A stretch of 16,229 nucleotides of DNA from Carex sylvatica (taxonomy: Eukaryota; Streptophyta; Magnoliopsida; Poales; Cyperaceae), in the NCBI GenBank assembly GCA_964058845.1, contig CAXKVR010000259.1, positions 1-16,229 of the forward strand, given 5' to 3'. Position numbers and translations under genes: made by a program. Numbering within the stretch: the first letter of the stretch is position 1; every line of letters starts with the position of its first letter. Below the pieces are notes generated by a model, which was not told the DNA's origin, searched no databases, and saw only the letters and a program-made list of their open reading frames with translations. Positions 1 to 9,176 of the stretch are shown here, piece after piece.

Positions 1-297
1 ATTCAACTTTTAGAGTACTTGTATTTTTGTACCTTACTGTTAGAGGACTTGTACTGAACTTCCGGAAAAAAAACAGAAAAGAAGGCCTTTTTAAATAATA
101 CAAGTACTGATGCTTCATCTGACCTGAATCCATGTGGAGTTGCCATGTAGATCACTGTTGCATTAGACTAACCTGATCTGATCCCGGGCCTCTTTAAATA
201 ATATAAATATGTGGCCAAGTAGCACCCTTGGTTTCATCTGACCATAGATTTAATTAGTTTGGGATAATATGAATATCAGTTCTTGCTTCAAATGCAG
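1..297 (+). other. Intron of the DJ-1 family gene
   Basis: AT-rich non-coding sequence leading into a 3' splice site: a T-rich stretch followed by AG at 296-297. The upstream exons lie outside the window. No other feature is seen. Confidence 0.7.
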
Positions 298-480
298 GGA
301 AAGAAAGCAACATGCCATCCTTCCATGTTTGAAAAATTATCTGACAAATCCGAGAGTAATAACCGAGTGGTGGTAGATGGAAACCTGATCACCAGCCAGG
401 GCCCTGGTACCGCCATGGAGTTTGCGCTGTCCATAGTTGAGAAATTATATGGCCGTAATAGGGCAATGGAACTTTGCTAG
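298..480 (+). CDS. DJ-1/PfpI family protein, last coding exon (partial)
   Basis: C-terminal exon of a DJ-1/PfpI-family protein. In plants these are usually tandem double-domain proteins linked to glyoxalase/deglycase-type activity and oxidative-stress protection; that role is family knowledge. The exon opens with GKKATCHPS. Its His corresponds to the conserved histidine near the catalytic cysteine of human DJ-1. It then carries the family signature DGNLITSQGPGTAMEFAL and the closing helix IVEKLYGRN. The catalytic Glu and Cys elbow would be in upstream exons not present here. The exon starts after AG at 296-297 in phase 0 and stops at TAG 478-480. The tail ends only a few residues after the last helix, which seems short for the family, so a mildly truncated allele or a decayed copy is possible. 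Family call is firm; paralogue is not resolved. Confidence 0.88.
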   Translation, partial: GKKATCHPSMFEKLSDKSESNNRVVVDGNLITSQGPGTAMEFALSIVEKLYGRNRAMELC

Positions 481-1249
481 GATGATGGTTTTTGTTTGAA
501 GTCTCTTTTAGATTTGTAGAGAGAGGTTCAATGGTGGAGAAACTCTCATATAATTACTTAAATTAAGCTTCATTAAAGAAAAGAAACATAAGATTAATAA
601 ACACATTCTGTATTATTTGCCATAATTTTTCACATTCGTAATGTATGAGGATGCTTTTTATGATATCATGATATTTTGTTGGCATGTGAACATTATATTA
701 TCCCTGTTAGGTTCTCGTACCGGTGTGTACTTGTCTTCTTTCTAACAAAGGTCCAGGGCCAAGGCCTTTGAAGAGTTGTATATTGTGAGATCCATACAGT
801 GATTTGTGTGACTTGTGTGATCATTTAATCATAATTTAAGTTAATTTATTCAAGATTCATCATTTGATTAAGATCTAACGGTCCTAATTATGCGTGATTC
901 ACGTGTCGTGCTATATTGTAATTAGATCTTTCACATGCGATGTTATATTATGTTAAATTTTCTAAAAATAATCATAACACATAAATAATAACAATATGAG
1001 TTACACAAATCACAACACATAATCGTGATATGCGTGCTATACCTTAACCATTTGATTAAACCGGCTCCGCCGTACTAGTTTTCCAACTCCAAAAGAAGCC
1101 GTCTCGTCTCTTTTCTTGATAATCCCGGTGTAATGGACCTCAATTTCGTACCAAACCTTTTTGACATATAATTTTTAAATCCAGGTGTATATGGAATATT
1201 CACTCATGCTGCCATGCATGTGGAACGAAGACAGGTGATGGTGAAAGGA
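481..1249. other. Intergenic, 3' flank of DJ-1 gene
   Basis: AT-rich sequence holding the DJ-1 3' UTR and downstream spacer. Apart from the weak foldback at 799-1013, no gene or clear element is seen. Confidence 0.6.
799..1013. repeat. Weak inverted repeat, possible decayed MITE
   Basis: Arms at 799-813 and 999-1013 pair at 14 of 15 positions (core GTGATTTGTGT with ACACAAATCAC). The interior shows only weak further complementarity, and I found no target-site duplication. It could be an old foldback element or chance pairing in AT-rich DNA. Confidence 0.35.
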
Positions 1250-1398
1250 GCATTCTCTTATTCTTCAATTTGAACTGTTCAAAATTAATCACATGACTTT
1301 TATATCTAATTTGTTTTAATATATTATATTAATATAAAAAAAAAATTGAAGCCGTGTAATCAATTTTAAACAGTTCAAATTATAAAATAGGAGGGTGC
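1250..1398. repeat. MITE-like foldback element
   Basis: The left arm (about 1250-1295) and right arm (about 1354-1398) are imperfect inverted copies over roughly 45 bp, sharing a core AATTTGAACTGTT and its complement. A short AT-rich loop separates them. Size and shape fit a miniature inverted-repeat transposable element. No convincing target-site duplication was found, so the superfamily is not assigned. Confidence 0.6.
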
Positions 1399-2680
1399 AG
1401 CAGATTTGAATCCCACAATCAAATTATTTAAAAAAATAAATCTGATGTTATTGCGATCTCATTTATTGATCTTCGTTGAGATGAGTAAAAAAACACCTTT
1501 TTATTTGCGCCATTATTTTTAAATTCATATCAATGTAAAACGGTTATAAATTGGAGATAATTGCTCCATTATTTTTAAATTCGACAAAGCTTGTCATTGT
1601 TCATTTTTTTATACTTGGGAGATTCGTACGGCTGATTATAAAGTCTACACATTTTTATCAAGCTCTCTGGGCCAGTACATGATGTGTACGCTAGCTTTAG
1701 CTTCTCAATGTTCATTTTGATTTGGATTGAATTGTAGAGTTTAAAAAGTACAGTTAATTTATTCTTATTGGAAACCAAATTGTTAAATTTTGTTCGTCTT
1801 TTGTTTTGAGTTGTGTTTGGTATCATATATAATGTTGTTAAACTTGTGTGCTATAGAGGTTAATTTGGGAATAACCTTTGCACTTCTCTTTGGGGAACCG
1901 AATCTCTTGCCTCTAATGTCACCGACACGTGAATTCATGTGAGTTTTGAGACAAAATTATATCTAAAGTTAGTTCTAATTTCATGCCATCCACCTGCATC
2001 AATATAATTCTGTTTTAAATCAGAAGCAACTCAAGCGGTCAAGCTTAATCATCATCTTTTCTTTCTTTCTTTTAATTTATAATTTACTACTTTTGAGCTT
2101 GACCGCTCCATTTTTATCAAGATTACTGCAAAATTTTGGAATTTGCTAACTTGAAGGAGCTGAATTGATCTCTCACAAATTTTGAACACAAACTGGTTTT
2201 AGCCTGCTATGTATTACCCTTTTTCTACTTTTTTAAGAGAATTCAAGAATCTTAGTTTAATCAATACAGGCATGCAGTAAATTATGAAGAGCAGCAAAAA
2301 TTTGAAGAATTTGAAATATCAAATATAACATCCTTTGTGATATATGCTTTGAATTTGGTGCATAACAGCAAAAATTAAGGTTGTATGCAGCAATTGTATA
2401 CATCAGTTGTCATATTTACTGCTCAATTCTCTTTTATCTTTTTCCCCAAAGAACATCAAACAAATTAGTTGTCAAAATCCTCCTCTTTCCAACTAATCAT
2501 TAGCATCTCTCTCTATATCAATGGCACTGAATACTTGAAGCATCTTCAAGCAACTATTATTTACACTTTCAAAACCTACAATGAAAAATCCAGCAAACTT
2601 GTCAAGAAAAAATAAATAATTAAATATAAGCAGTAAAAACAAACTTCTTCCTAATGGCACATACTTCTTCAGTAAAACCT
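1399..2680. other. Intergenic spacer
   Basis: AT-rich, with no coding exon that I can support on either strand. It holds a 17-bp direct repeat (1510-1526 and 1566-1582) and the small hairpin at 2034-2107. Confidence 0.55.
2034..2107. repeat. Short hairpin with 12-bp perfect arms
   Basis: AGCGGTCAAGCT at 2034-2045 is exactly complementary to 2096-2107. About 50 bp of pyrimidine-rich and AT-rich loop lies between. This may be a tiny foldback element; no target duplication is visible. Confidence 0.45.
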
Positions 2681-2932
2681 ATAATTGAAGTGCTTCACAT
2701 AGTGGTGTGTTTGGATGCAACCCCGAGAATAGCAAGAATAGTGCTAACCTGGGATTAGCGCTATTCCATAGTTTGGATGGGTTAGCAAGAACAGCGCTAA
2801 CCCTAGGAATAGCTCTATTCTTAGGGTAATCCAAATGTAGAATAGTCACAAACCCAAGAATAGTGCTAATCCCATGCTATTCTTAACGATCCAAACCCTT
2901 AAAGTGCTAAACCTTAGAAGCACTTCAATTAT
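2681..2932. mobile_element. MITE with 16-bp perfect terminal inverted repeats
   Basis: A perfect 16-bp inverted repeat bounds the element (2681-2696 and 2917-2932, ATAATTGAAGTGCTTC outward to inward). Just inside lie opposed copies of GTTTGGAT. The interior repeats a motif close to GAATAGCGCTAACCC several times in both orientations. There is no coding capacity. It sits downstream of the minus-strand gene, between it and the DJ-1 gene. The superfamily is not determined because no clear target-site duplication was found. Confidence 0.6.
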
Positions 2933-3108
2933 ATCTGCTTAATAAAATATCAGAGTCAGGCACAGGTGCGGTTTAGCAATAGTGGAGCTTTAAATAACAA
3001 AAAAATCCACCATAACCCAGTTAAGTTAGAGAAAACACTCTTATTAAACTGTTAAGAAGCACCAGACATGTTATGTACACATTCCATTACCTTACATCAG
3101 AAGATATT
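2933..3108 (-). other. Probable 3' UTR of the six-exon minus-strand gene
   Basis: Sequence immediately after the minus-strand stop codon at 3109-3111. It is AT-rich and non-coding. I infer that transcription ends here, before or within the MITE at 2681-2932. Confidence 0.4.
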
Positions 3109-4171
3109 CTAGAACAGCTTTCCAACTTCCTCTACTAAGTCCTTGTAAGTGGGATCTGAAGAAAGAACAGAACCATCAGTTCTAACATCCGTTCAAAATT
3201 TTAAAAACTTCATTTAACCTAAGCACTTTAAGAGCTTAATGTAAAAAAAATTGTATATCATTGCATGTGATATTAGCAAAACAATATGGTCCGTTTATAA
3301 AAAAATTCATGTACCCGACTGTTGCTGCTGCTGCTGCGGCTGATCAGGAGGGAGGATGGTGTTGCCTTCAGAGGGCCCTGCCAGAGGCTGTTCCTGTTTG
3401 AGGTACTAAACAGTTAGTTTCAGGCGAAGTAGCATCTGAAATAACCTAACACATAAATTATCGGGAATCCTACTAAACTGGCCACGTGTAATGCCATGAT
3501 GGGAGATTTGATCTATGTTGCGACCTCAAGGAGTTGCCAAAGATGAATTACTGTCCAAAAGTTAAAATAAGAGAGAAGGGGAAAAAAATAGCTTCTCTTT
3601 AGAGAGATCTTCAGCGCCTACGTTGATACAATCAGAAAATAACCGAATTCAAAAATGAGAGAAAAATCCTCATCTCAACAATACGCAGGATCAGAATTGC
3701 AAATTGACAAAACAAGATCTGGAATCTTACTATAAGGTTATGGTCCCAGTACGATCAACATATAACAAAATGAACCAACTATTTTATATGTTTCAGAACA
3801 TCGAATGGATTGAATTCTCAAAAAAAATAAAAATAATAATAATAATTACTTCTGGATAGAGCCAATATTAACAACATGGATTGGGAATATAAAACATAAG
3901 CACCTTTCGAGAGTACTGTACCTGAGAGTTATCCTGGTGCCCCATCTGAGAATTCAAATCCGCTGATGCAGCTGAAAATTTTAGAAAACTACAACTGGTC
4001 AACACTCTTGTTTAAGATAATATCTCAGGAACAGATTTTTGTATGATGAAAAACAGTCTCTAAGAGTTACGGCTCTCTCTCTAGTTCAAGATTATTGGTC
4101 TTGGGTTTTGCAAGATCTTTTTAATCTTCATGCAATTCTGTAGATGAACTTTAGGCTAAGAGTTTAGTCTA

Positions 4172-4202
<31 letters not shown>

Positions 4203-5695
4203 GTTTTTTTTTAAACCTTGGCAGAGGCTTAGCCTCTCTCTCTGTCTTTTTCTTTTCTTTTCTTTTTTTTTCTTTTTTTAAATGTTGGCAGGAGCTTCCT
4301 AAAGCCTCTCTCTCACACACACACACATTGTCCGGATTAGGAATCCAATGTAAAAAATCCTAGTTTAAACACAGAAAACACACAGGCACACATACCTTGC
4401 AAAATTTCTGGAGTATCTGGTATCTTTTGGATATAATCACTAATCCTTGCTTTGTAATCATCCTAAGAAGAGGAATAGAGAAAGGACAAAAATTAGAACA
4501 GCTTTTACTTAACAAGAGAGAAGGTACATTTTCAATAGAACTACTATGGATCTTTATTGGTCCAATCTGAGTCTCGCCGATATAGATGGAACATATTATA
4601 ACAAGTGCTAATAAAAAGATAAAATGTTGAACAGAATTTATTATCTTTCTTTTGTTAACAAATTATGATCAAATCATATTTAGGACAAGGGATTTCAATT
4701 AAAAGATACTTCCTTTTAAGCAGTAGATAAAAACTAGAATTAGACTGATATTTCTTAAAAGAAGCAAGCTAGCAATATTCATTTATCTAGGTTTACCAAT
4801 TAAGCGTAAGCAACTTCACGAGGCTTATTAGCATTTTCAGAATTAGGTCAAACATAGGATTAAAAAACAAACAAGTAACATTGCTATTTCTAAATAACAC
4901 CTGGAAAGCACCCAAGTTGTCTATCAAAAAAAGAAAATGAGACCAACTGCATAACAATCAATAAATTGATTTTGAAACAAAACAACAAGAACCATACTTC
5001 ACTGGTTGCCTCATTATAAATCATTCCCTCAACCACTTCTGCTGTTGACTTTACGAAATGAGTCTCCCCATTAAGTAATTCTTGTATACCATGCTCTCTA
5101 CAACCAAACAACAATTTTGTCATCTAATTTATCAATAAAACCAATTTAATATCTTAAAACACAAGATCACTTAAAACTTTGTACTCTTTACTCTGCAGTC
5201 CTTTAATTTTACCAAAAAAAACAATCACAATCAAGAAAGTATCCCAATTAAATGCCTCTTAATAGAAAGTAAGAATGTATGAATGTAACAAAAATAGGTA
5301 GGCAAGGCAAGCGTCACCCCAAGTGCAAAAGAAGTTATTAAAATGTATAAAAATAACAAAAATAGAACTGCTTTAAAACAATCCTTGCATTTGTAGAACT
5401 GCTTAAATAATTTCAATCTTTGAAATAAGTAGAGAAAATAAAGAAAGAAGCAATATTTTTGTCACAAGTCCGTCGAATTCCCGCGCATTACACAATTACA
5501 GAACTCCCCGCGCATAAATTTAATGAAATAATTAGATATCAAACAAAACAATTAAGTCTGAGAAAAATCTCACATAGCATTCCTATTTTGGAGGCGAAGA
5601 TCTTGGAGATCTCTCTCTCTCCAAGAATTCGGATCCTCATCGAAAGCGCTGTCGGGTTGTTTACGCTTCTTCACAGAAGAGGAACTCGGATCCAT
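3109..5695 (-). CDS. Unrecognised 158-residue protein, six exons
   Basis: I assembled this gene by splice phase. Exons in sense order are 5695-5574, 5097-4998, 4462-4396, 3971-3922, 3405-3315 and 3155-3109. Every intron has GT/AG ends and every phase joins (40 codons+2, 1+33 codons, 22 codons+1, 2+16 codons, 30 codons+1, 2+14 codons and stop). Codons 41, 97 and 144 are split. The product starts MDPSSSS and has a basic KKRK at residues 9-12 that could be a nuclear localisation signal. Next come a charged segment (WRERDLQDLRLQNRN), a likely helical region around residues 42-96, and a polar Gln-rich linker with six consecutive Gln (about 137-142). It ends DPTYKDLVEEVGKLF. No signal peptide or membrane segment is seen. 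Exon 5 may instead begin at 3393, in the same phase. I do not recognise the family; a nuclear role is only inferred from KKRK. Confidence 0.75.
4172..4327. repeat. Microsatellite cluster in intron 3 of the minus-strand gene
   Basis: A (TC)n run at about 4172-4202, T-rich runs with CT blocks up to about 4277, and a (CA)n run at about 4314-4327. The blocks near 4213-4245 and 4282-4314 resemble each other (GGCAG...GCCTCTCTCTC), suggesting an imperfect local duplication. All of it lies in the intron between the exons at 4396-4462 and 3922-3971. Confidence 0.75.
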
Positions 5696-5760
5696 AACTA
5701 CACGGAAGAGTGTGTGAGAGAGAGAGGGTTCTTGCGAGAGGGAGAATGGAAGAAGTCACA
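5696..5760 (-). promoter_or_regulatory. CT-rich 5' leader of the minus-strand gene
   Basis: Read on the minus strand, the 65 bases before the ATG at 5695 are rich in CT and CTCT blocks (CCCTCTCGC, CCTCTCTCTCTCAC). This is common in plant 5' UTRs and core promoters. No clear TATA box was identified. Confidence 0.45.
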
Positions 5761-5828
5761 ATACTAATGAGAATGTTTAAGCATTGAGCTGTTATTAAGC
5801 GCTGATAGTGGTAGTGACGAGTGCGTAT

Positions 5829-5986
5829 CCTCTGAGATACCTCATATTTTGCGTGACCGACGTGTCCGGTGTCTATTGGAGGATAGAGAGGGGGCCAGTA
5901 TTTTTGAGCTTTGAGATCGGTGCAGATCGTATTTGATCGCTTGACATATTCCAAAAAGTCACGCAAAATATGACCTACCTCAGGGG
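5829..5986. repeat. MITE-like foldback upstream of the minus-strand gene
   Basis: The left arm 5829-5857 and right arm 5958-5986 are near-perfect inverted copies, with an exact inner core TCATATTTTGCGTGAC / GTCACGCAAAATATGA. The loop is about 100 bp. An 8-bp direct repeat GGTAGTGA at 5810-5817 and 5985-5992 could be a target duplication, but it does not sit symmetrically against the arms. The element begins about 135 bp upstream of the ATG at 5695, so it may contribute promoter sequence. Confidence 0.55.
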
Positions 5987-6310
5987 TAGTGATTTCGATA
6001 GTACCTTGTTTACCTTGAAAATTGCCGTGTCAAACACTCTAAAGTCTTCGGTGTTGCGGGTCAACAACTCGATTGAACGTGAAGGAAACAAAAAGGCAGT
6101 ATGGTTAACTGAATGGGAGACGCCACATCCAAACAAATATATATCCGAGATATTCGCATACGAGGTTAACTGAACTCTGAACTCTACGATTTTCCACTGT
6201 AGCAATTTTATGTGCCCGAGTAAGAAACACTTCAAGCATAAGGGCATTTCAACTCAAAAAAAAGAAGAAGTAAGAAACACTTCAATGAATGTCTGCAGTC
6301 TGCACGTAGT
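5987..6310. other. Intergenic spacer
   Basis: No gene is supported here. Short open frames occur on both strands but show no recognisable protein. It contains a perfect 17-bp direct repeat, AGTAAGAAACACTTCAA, at 6219-6235 and 6269-6285. Confidence 0.5.
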
Positions 6311-6543
6311 AATAATGTTGGATCTTAATCTAACGTTGAGCATATATGTAATATAATTATGAATTGTATTATGTAAAATAAAATATGGTTGTCATAATTA
6401 AAGTGATCAAATTAAGACATTAGATAATTTATGTATTCATTAGGATGTAGTTCATAAGTGTGTAGAACAATTTAGGTAAAGATCAAATTATTAATGATCT
6501 GATTCTGAGATTTACAAATACAGAAAACTGTTTTTTAGGAGCC

Positions 6544-6940
6544 CAGTGTGAGTGGCTCACCCGCACTGGATCTGAGTGCGAACGCACTCAGTACTTAGCC
6601 AATTTCTGTGAACTTCAGGGTAACGCAGGAAAAAGTCCGAGCCTAATGCGGACGCACTCAGGAGTTAGACGATTTTCTGAAAGTTCAGACAGAGCAAAAG
6701 TCCGAGCCCAGTGCGGACACACTGGGGCTCAGTGCGGGTGGACTGACCCACACTGAGTACTTGGGCAATTTTCAGATTTCAGTTTTGGCCCAGTGCGGGT
6801 GGATGACCCGCACTGACTCTGAGTGCGGACGCACTCAGGATATAGACTATTTATGGAATGTAATTTAAGGCGGTTGTTTGAACACGTCTCGACCCAGTGC
6901 GGACGCACTGAGACGCAGTGCGGATGAGCCACCCGCACTC
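6544..6940. repeat. Array of GC-rich hairpins in the LTR U3 region
   Basis: Nine short dyads of the type CAGTGCGG-N-GCACTG occur at about 6544-6568, 6574-6589, 6645-6659, 6709-6724, 6730-6755, 6791-6815, 6821-6836, 6895-6910 and 6916-6940. The spacers are also partly repeated: each has a variant of TTAGNCNATTTTCTG followed by TTCAG. The array looks like a degenerate tandem repeat. It lies directly upstream of the LTR TATA box, the usual position of LTR enhancers. Confidence 0.85.
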
Positions 6941-6961
6941 GCGCTGTCAGATGTGTAAACC

Positions 6962-6970
6962 TATATAAAG
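6962..6970 (+). promoter_or_regulatory. TATA box of the solo LTR
   Basis: TATATAAAG lies just downstream of the hairpin array and about 480 bp before the LTR end. Transcription would be expected to start near 6990-7000, marking the U3/R border. Confidence 0.65.
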
Positions 6971-7450
6971 ATGGGTCCCCAAGACACAAGATAACTAACT
7001 CATCTCAGAATTCTGATAGAGGTTATTCTATACATAATTTTGAGAGTCTTCTCTTTCACTTCCACCATTAAAGAATTGAGATGAGAGATCCATAAGAAAA
7101 TTGGAGAGGATCTCTCAAGGGCGATCTTGTTGCTTTGGAAGACCTAATCTATAATCCAACCAAAAGGGCGTGAAAAGAAAAGTTATCTCAAGTCTTGTCT
7201 CGCGCTCACGGAGACTGTTGCCGCTCCTACAACGAATTCGAAATTCCATAACAAACAACATGGAATCAGGTATTGTATTCCGCACTTAAGTTTATGTTTT
7301 TGGTCTCTTTGGCATAGGACGGTCTTAGGTTAAGGTGGGGATTGTTTCTTCTTTTCCGGGATGTAAGTGTTTGACCCGTAGATGAAATGTAATTATTTGA
7401 TTTCTAAATAAGACATAATTATTTAGGTTTTATGATTCACCAACAAATAA

Positions 7451-8346
7451 AAGTTGCAAATTAATTCAGATTTCAATAATAAACGAAAAAATTAAAGAAA
7501 CTTCTTTTTAATACATGAACTATTGACAGTTTATTTCTACATAAGCATCTCTCGAATCTTTGACGGTTTAAAAGGTTTTTTTTTTTTTGTCATGTGATGA
7601 TGTTATGGTAATTTGCAGAAAGCAATTTGCTAGATGTATTGCTTTTTCTTAAGTTAGATTATAAAGTAAGCATCAAGTATGAAGTACTGGAGCATTTTTT
7701 TTTTTTACTCTATTATAAGTCGATGCATGCCCCCATATTAGAGTAATTAGTCAGATAGTTACTGTTAGCATGTTGTTAGATTTTGACTAAGTCAAAGGTT
7801 GTTATTAGTGAGCTTAACAGAATTAGTTAGAAGATTAGACTCATGTACTAAGGTCTTTATATATATACTGGATTACCCCACAAAAATCAAAGTACACTTT
7901 CACTATATTTTATATTTTATGGTCAAATTAAGTCGATCGTCTCAGTCAAAAATTTCTTTATCGTGACCGATTTTTGAACTTAGATTGGAGGTGACAACAA
8001 GCTGAAACTAGCTCGTGATCGGATTAATTATCACAGTAACTTACTGAGTTGAGATTTAGGAGCTGTGCTGTAATCTCCACAAGCCAAAAGCAAGTTGGAC
8101 TGAACTAGTTTGTTAGAAAATCACTGTTTTCTAATGGTTCAAAAAATTTAGATAAAGTGATTTTCTACTCATATAAAAAATAGTAAAAATATTTTAAAAA
8201 ATATAAAATATATTTTATATATACATATTCATATAGAGACTATATTAAATAGTTTGAATTGATTATTAAAACTTTCAAATTAAAATTTTAAATCTGTAGC
8301 GCGGATCAATTTGCGCTATATAGAGTAACATAATCTCAATCCATTA
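7451..8346. other. Repeat-derived intergenic sequence
   Basis: No coding exon is seen. Around 7765-7870 the composition (GTTAG and TTAGTTAGAAG blocks followed by TTTATATATATACTGG) resembles a plant LTR with its TATA box, but I could not match its ends to a target duplication. The stretch from about 8150 to 8240 resembles the interior of the MITE at 8762-9166 (roughly 8975-9060) and may be a decayed relative. Confidence 0.35.
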
Positions 8347-8356
8347 TAATTCATGA

Positions 8357-8739
8357 GAGGTTGGCTACTATGCTTATATAAGCATATCCCCACATATGCT
8401 TATAACTCATTTTTGTGTTTTCAATGTCCAAATGGTCGATCTGAACCGTTAGATGTGATCTCTATATTGAAATGTGCTTGGAGACTAAATTTTACATTTT
8501 TCTGAATTTTTTTACTATTTATTAAGCCACTTTAAAAATCGCTGATCCAACGGTGGCTTAACAAAACAGTAAAATCAGAAGCCACCGTTGAATCAGAGAT
8601 TTTCAAATTGGTCTCCAAGCACATTTCAATATAGATATCACATCTAACAGTTCAGATCGACCATTTGGATATTGAAAACACAAAAATGAGTTATAAGCAT
8701 ATGTGGGGATATGCTTACATAAGCATAGTAGCCAACCTC
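8357..8739. mobile_element. Mutator-like MITE, copy A
   Basis: The termini GAGGTTGGCTAC...GTAGCCAACCTC are flanked by a perfect 10-bp direct repeat TAATTCATGA at 8347-8356 and 8740-8749. The terminal inverted repeats extend about 130 bp with only a handful of mismatches, and the centre also folds back, so nearly the whole 383 bp forms one hairpin. There is no coding capacity. Long terminal repeats beginning with G and a 9-10 bp target duplication fit Mutator-like elements. An alternative boundary, AGAGG...CCTCT with an 8-bp duplication, would suggest hAT instead. Confidence 0.85.
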
Positions 8740-8761
8740 TAATTCATGATTTATATACTAG

Positions 8762-9166
8762 GAGTAAGGCTAGGGTGCTATGGGTTGCATAGAGGACTAC
8801 GGTGTTACGGCTCAATATTTGAGTTTTTTAAATCTTAAAGGTCGATCCGAACCGTTCATCTTGTTCTCCATATTAATATCTGTTTGGAGACCAAATTTTA
8901 CATTTTTTGAAAAACTTTTACTATTTTTTTAGATATTTAGAAAATCAAATATTTGAATGATACATAATTTTTTAGATCAAGTGGTTTTCTACCTATCTAA
9001 AAAAATAGTAAAAAAATTTCAAAAATATAAAATTTGGTTTCCAAACACATATTAATATGGAGAACAAGATGAACAGTACAAATCAACCGTTAAAATTTTT
9101 AAAAATCAAATATTAAGCCGTAACACTGTAACTCTCTATGCAACCTATAGCAGCCTAGCCTTACTC
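8762..9166. mobile_element. Mutator-like MITE, copy B
   Basis: The termini GAGTAAGGCTAG...CTAGCCTTACTC are flanked by 10-bp sequences matching at 8 of 10 positions (8752-8761 and 9167-9176). The arms pair, with mismatches, for well over 130 bp. The subterminal part (GGTCGATCCGAACCGTT, later GTTTGGAGACCAAATTTTACA) closely resembles the same part of the MITE at 8357-8739, so the two are related although their outer 60-80 bp differ. Non-coding. Its more diverged arms and target duplication suggest it is the older insertion. Confidence 0.8.
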
Positions 9167-9176
9167 TGTATACTTG

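Larger units (their letters stand above)
6316..7445 (+). mobile_element. Solo LTR of an LTR retrotransposon
   Basis: It begins TGTTGG at 6316 and ends CCAACA at 7445, the standard TG...CA ends in a 6-bp inverted repeat. It is flanked on both sides by the identical 5-bp sequence AATAA (6311-6315 and 7446-7450), the expected target-site duplication. There is no second LTR and no gag-pol coding sequence, so this is a solo LTR of 1,130 bp left by LTR-LTR recombination. The U3-like part holds a cluster of GC-rich hairpins. A TATATAAAG box at 6962-6970 orients the LTR on the plus strand. The superfamily (Copia or Gypsy) cannot be settled from the LTR alone. Confidence 0.85.

Noticed and set aside
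5459..5767. Plus-strand open frame and its minus-strand neighbour at 5661-5966
   Set aside because: The plus frame overlaps the first exon of the minus-strand gene in antisense. The other frame runs from the foldback into the 5' leader. Neither shows a recognisable protein.
5975..6247. Overlapping open frames on both strands in 5970-6247
   Set aside because: They are mirror frames with no motif and no splice or start context, in sequence bordered by repeats.
6729..6989. Cys/His-rich 86-residue minus-strand frame
   Set aside because: Its composition comes only from the GC-rich hairpin repeats in the solo LTR U3.
7261..7275. TGGAATCAGG, resembling a retrotransposon primer-binding site after an LTR ending near 7259
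   Set aside because: The LTR borders are better set by TGTTGG at 6316 and CCAACA at 7445 with matching AATAA duplications, which places this sequence inside the LTR.
7760..8040. Second LTR with TATA-like box near 7856-7868
   Set aside because: Composition is suggestive, but no TG...CA ends with matching 5-bp duplications could be fixed, so it is not called an element.
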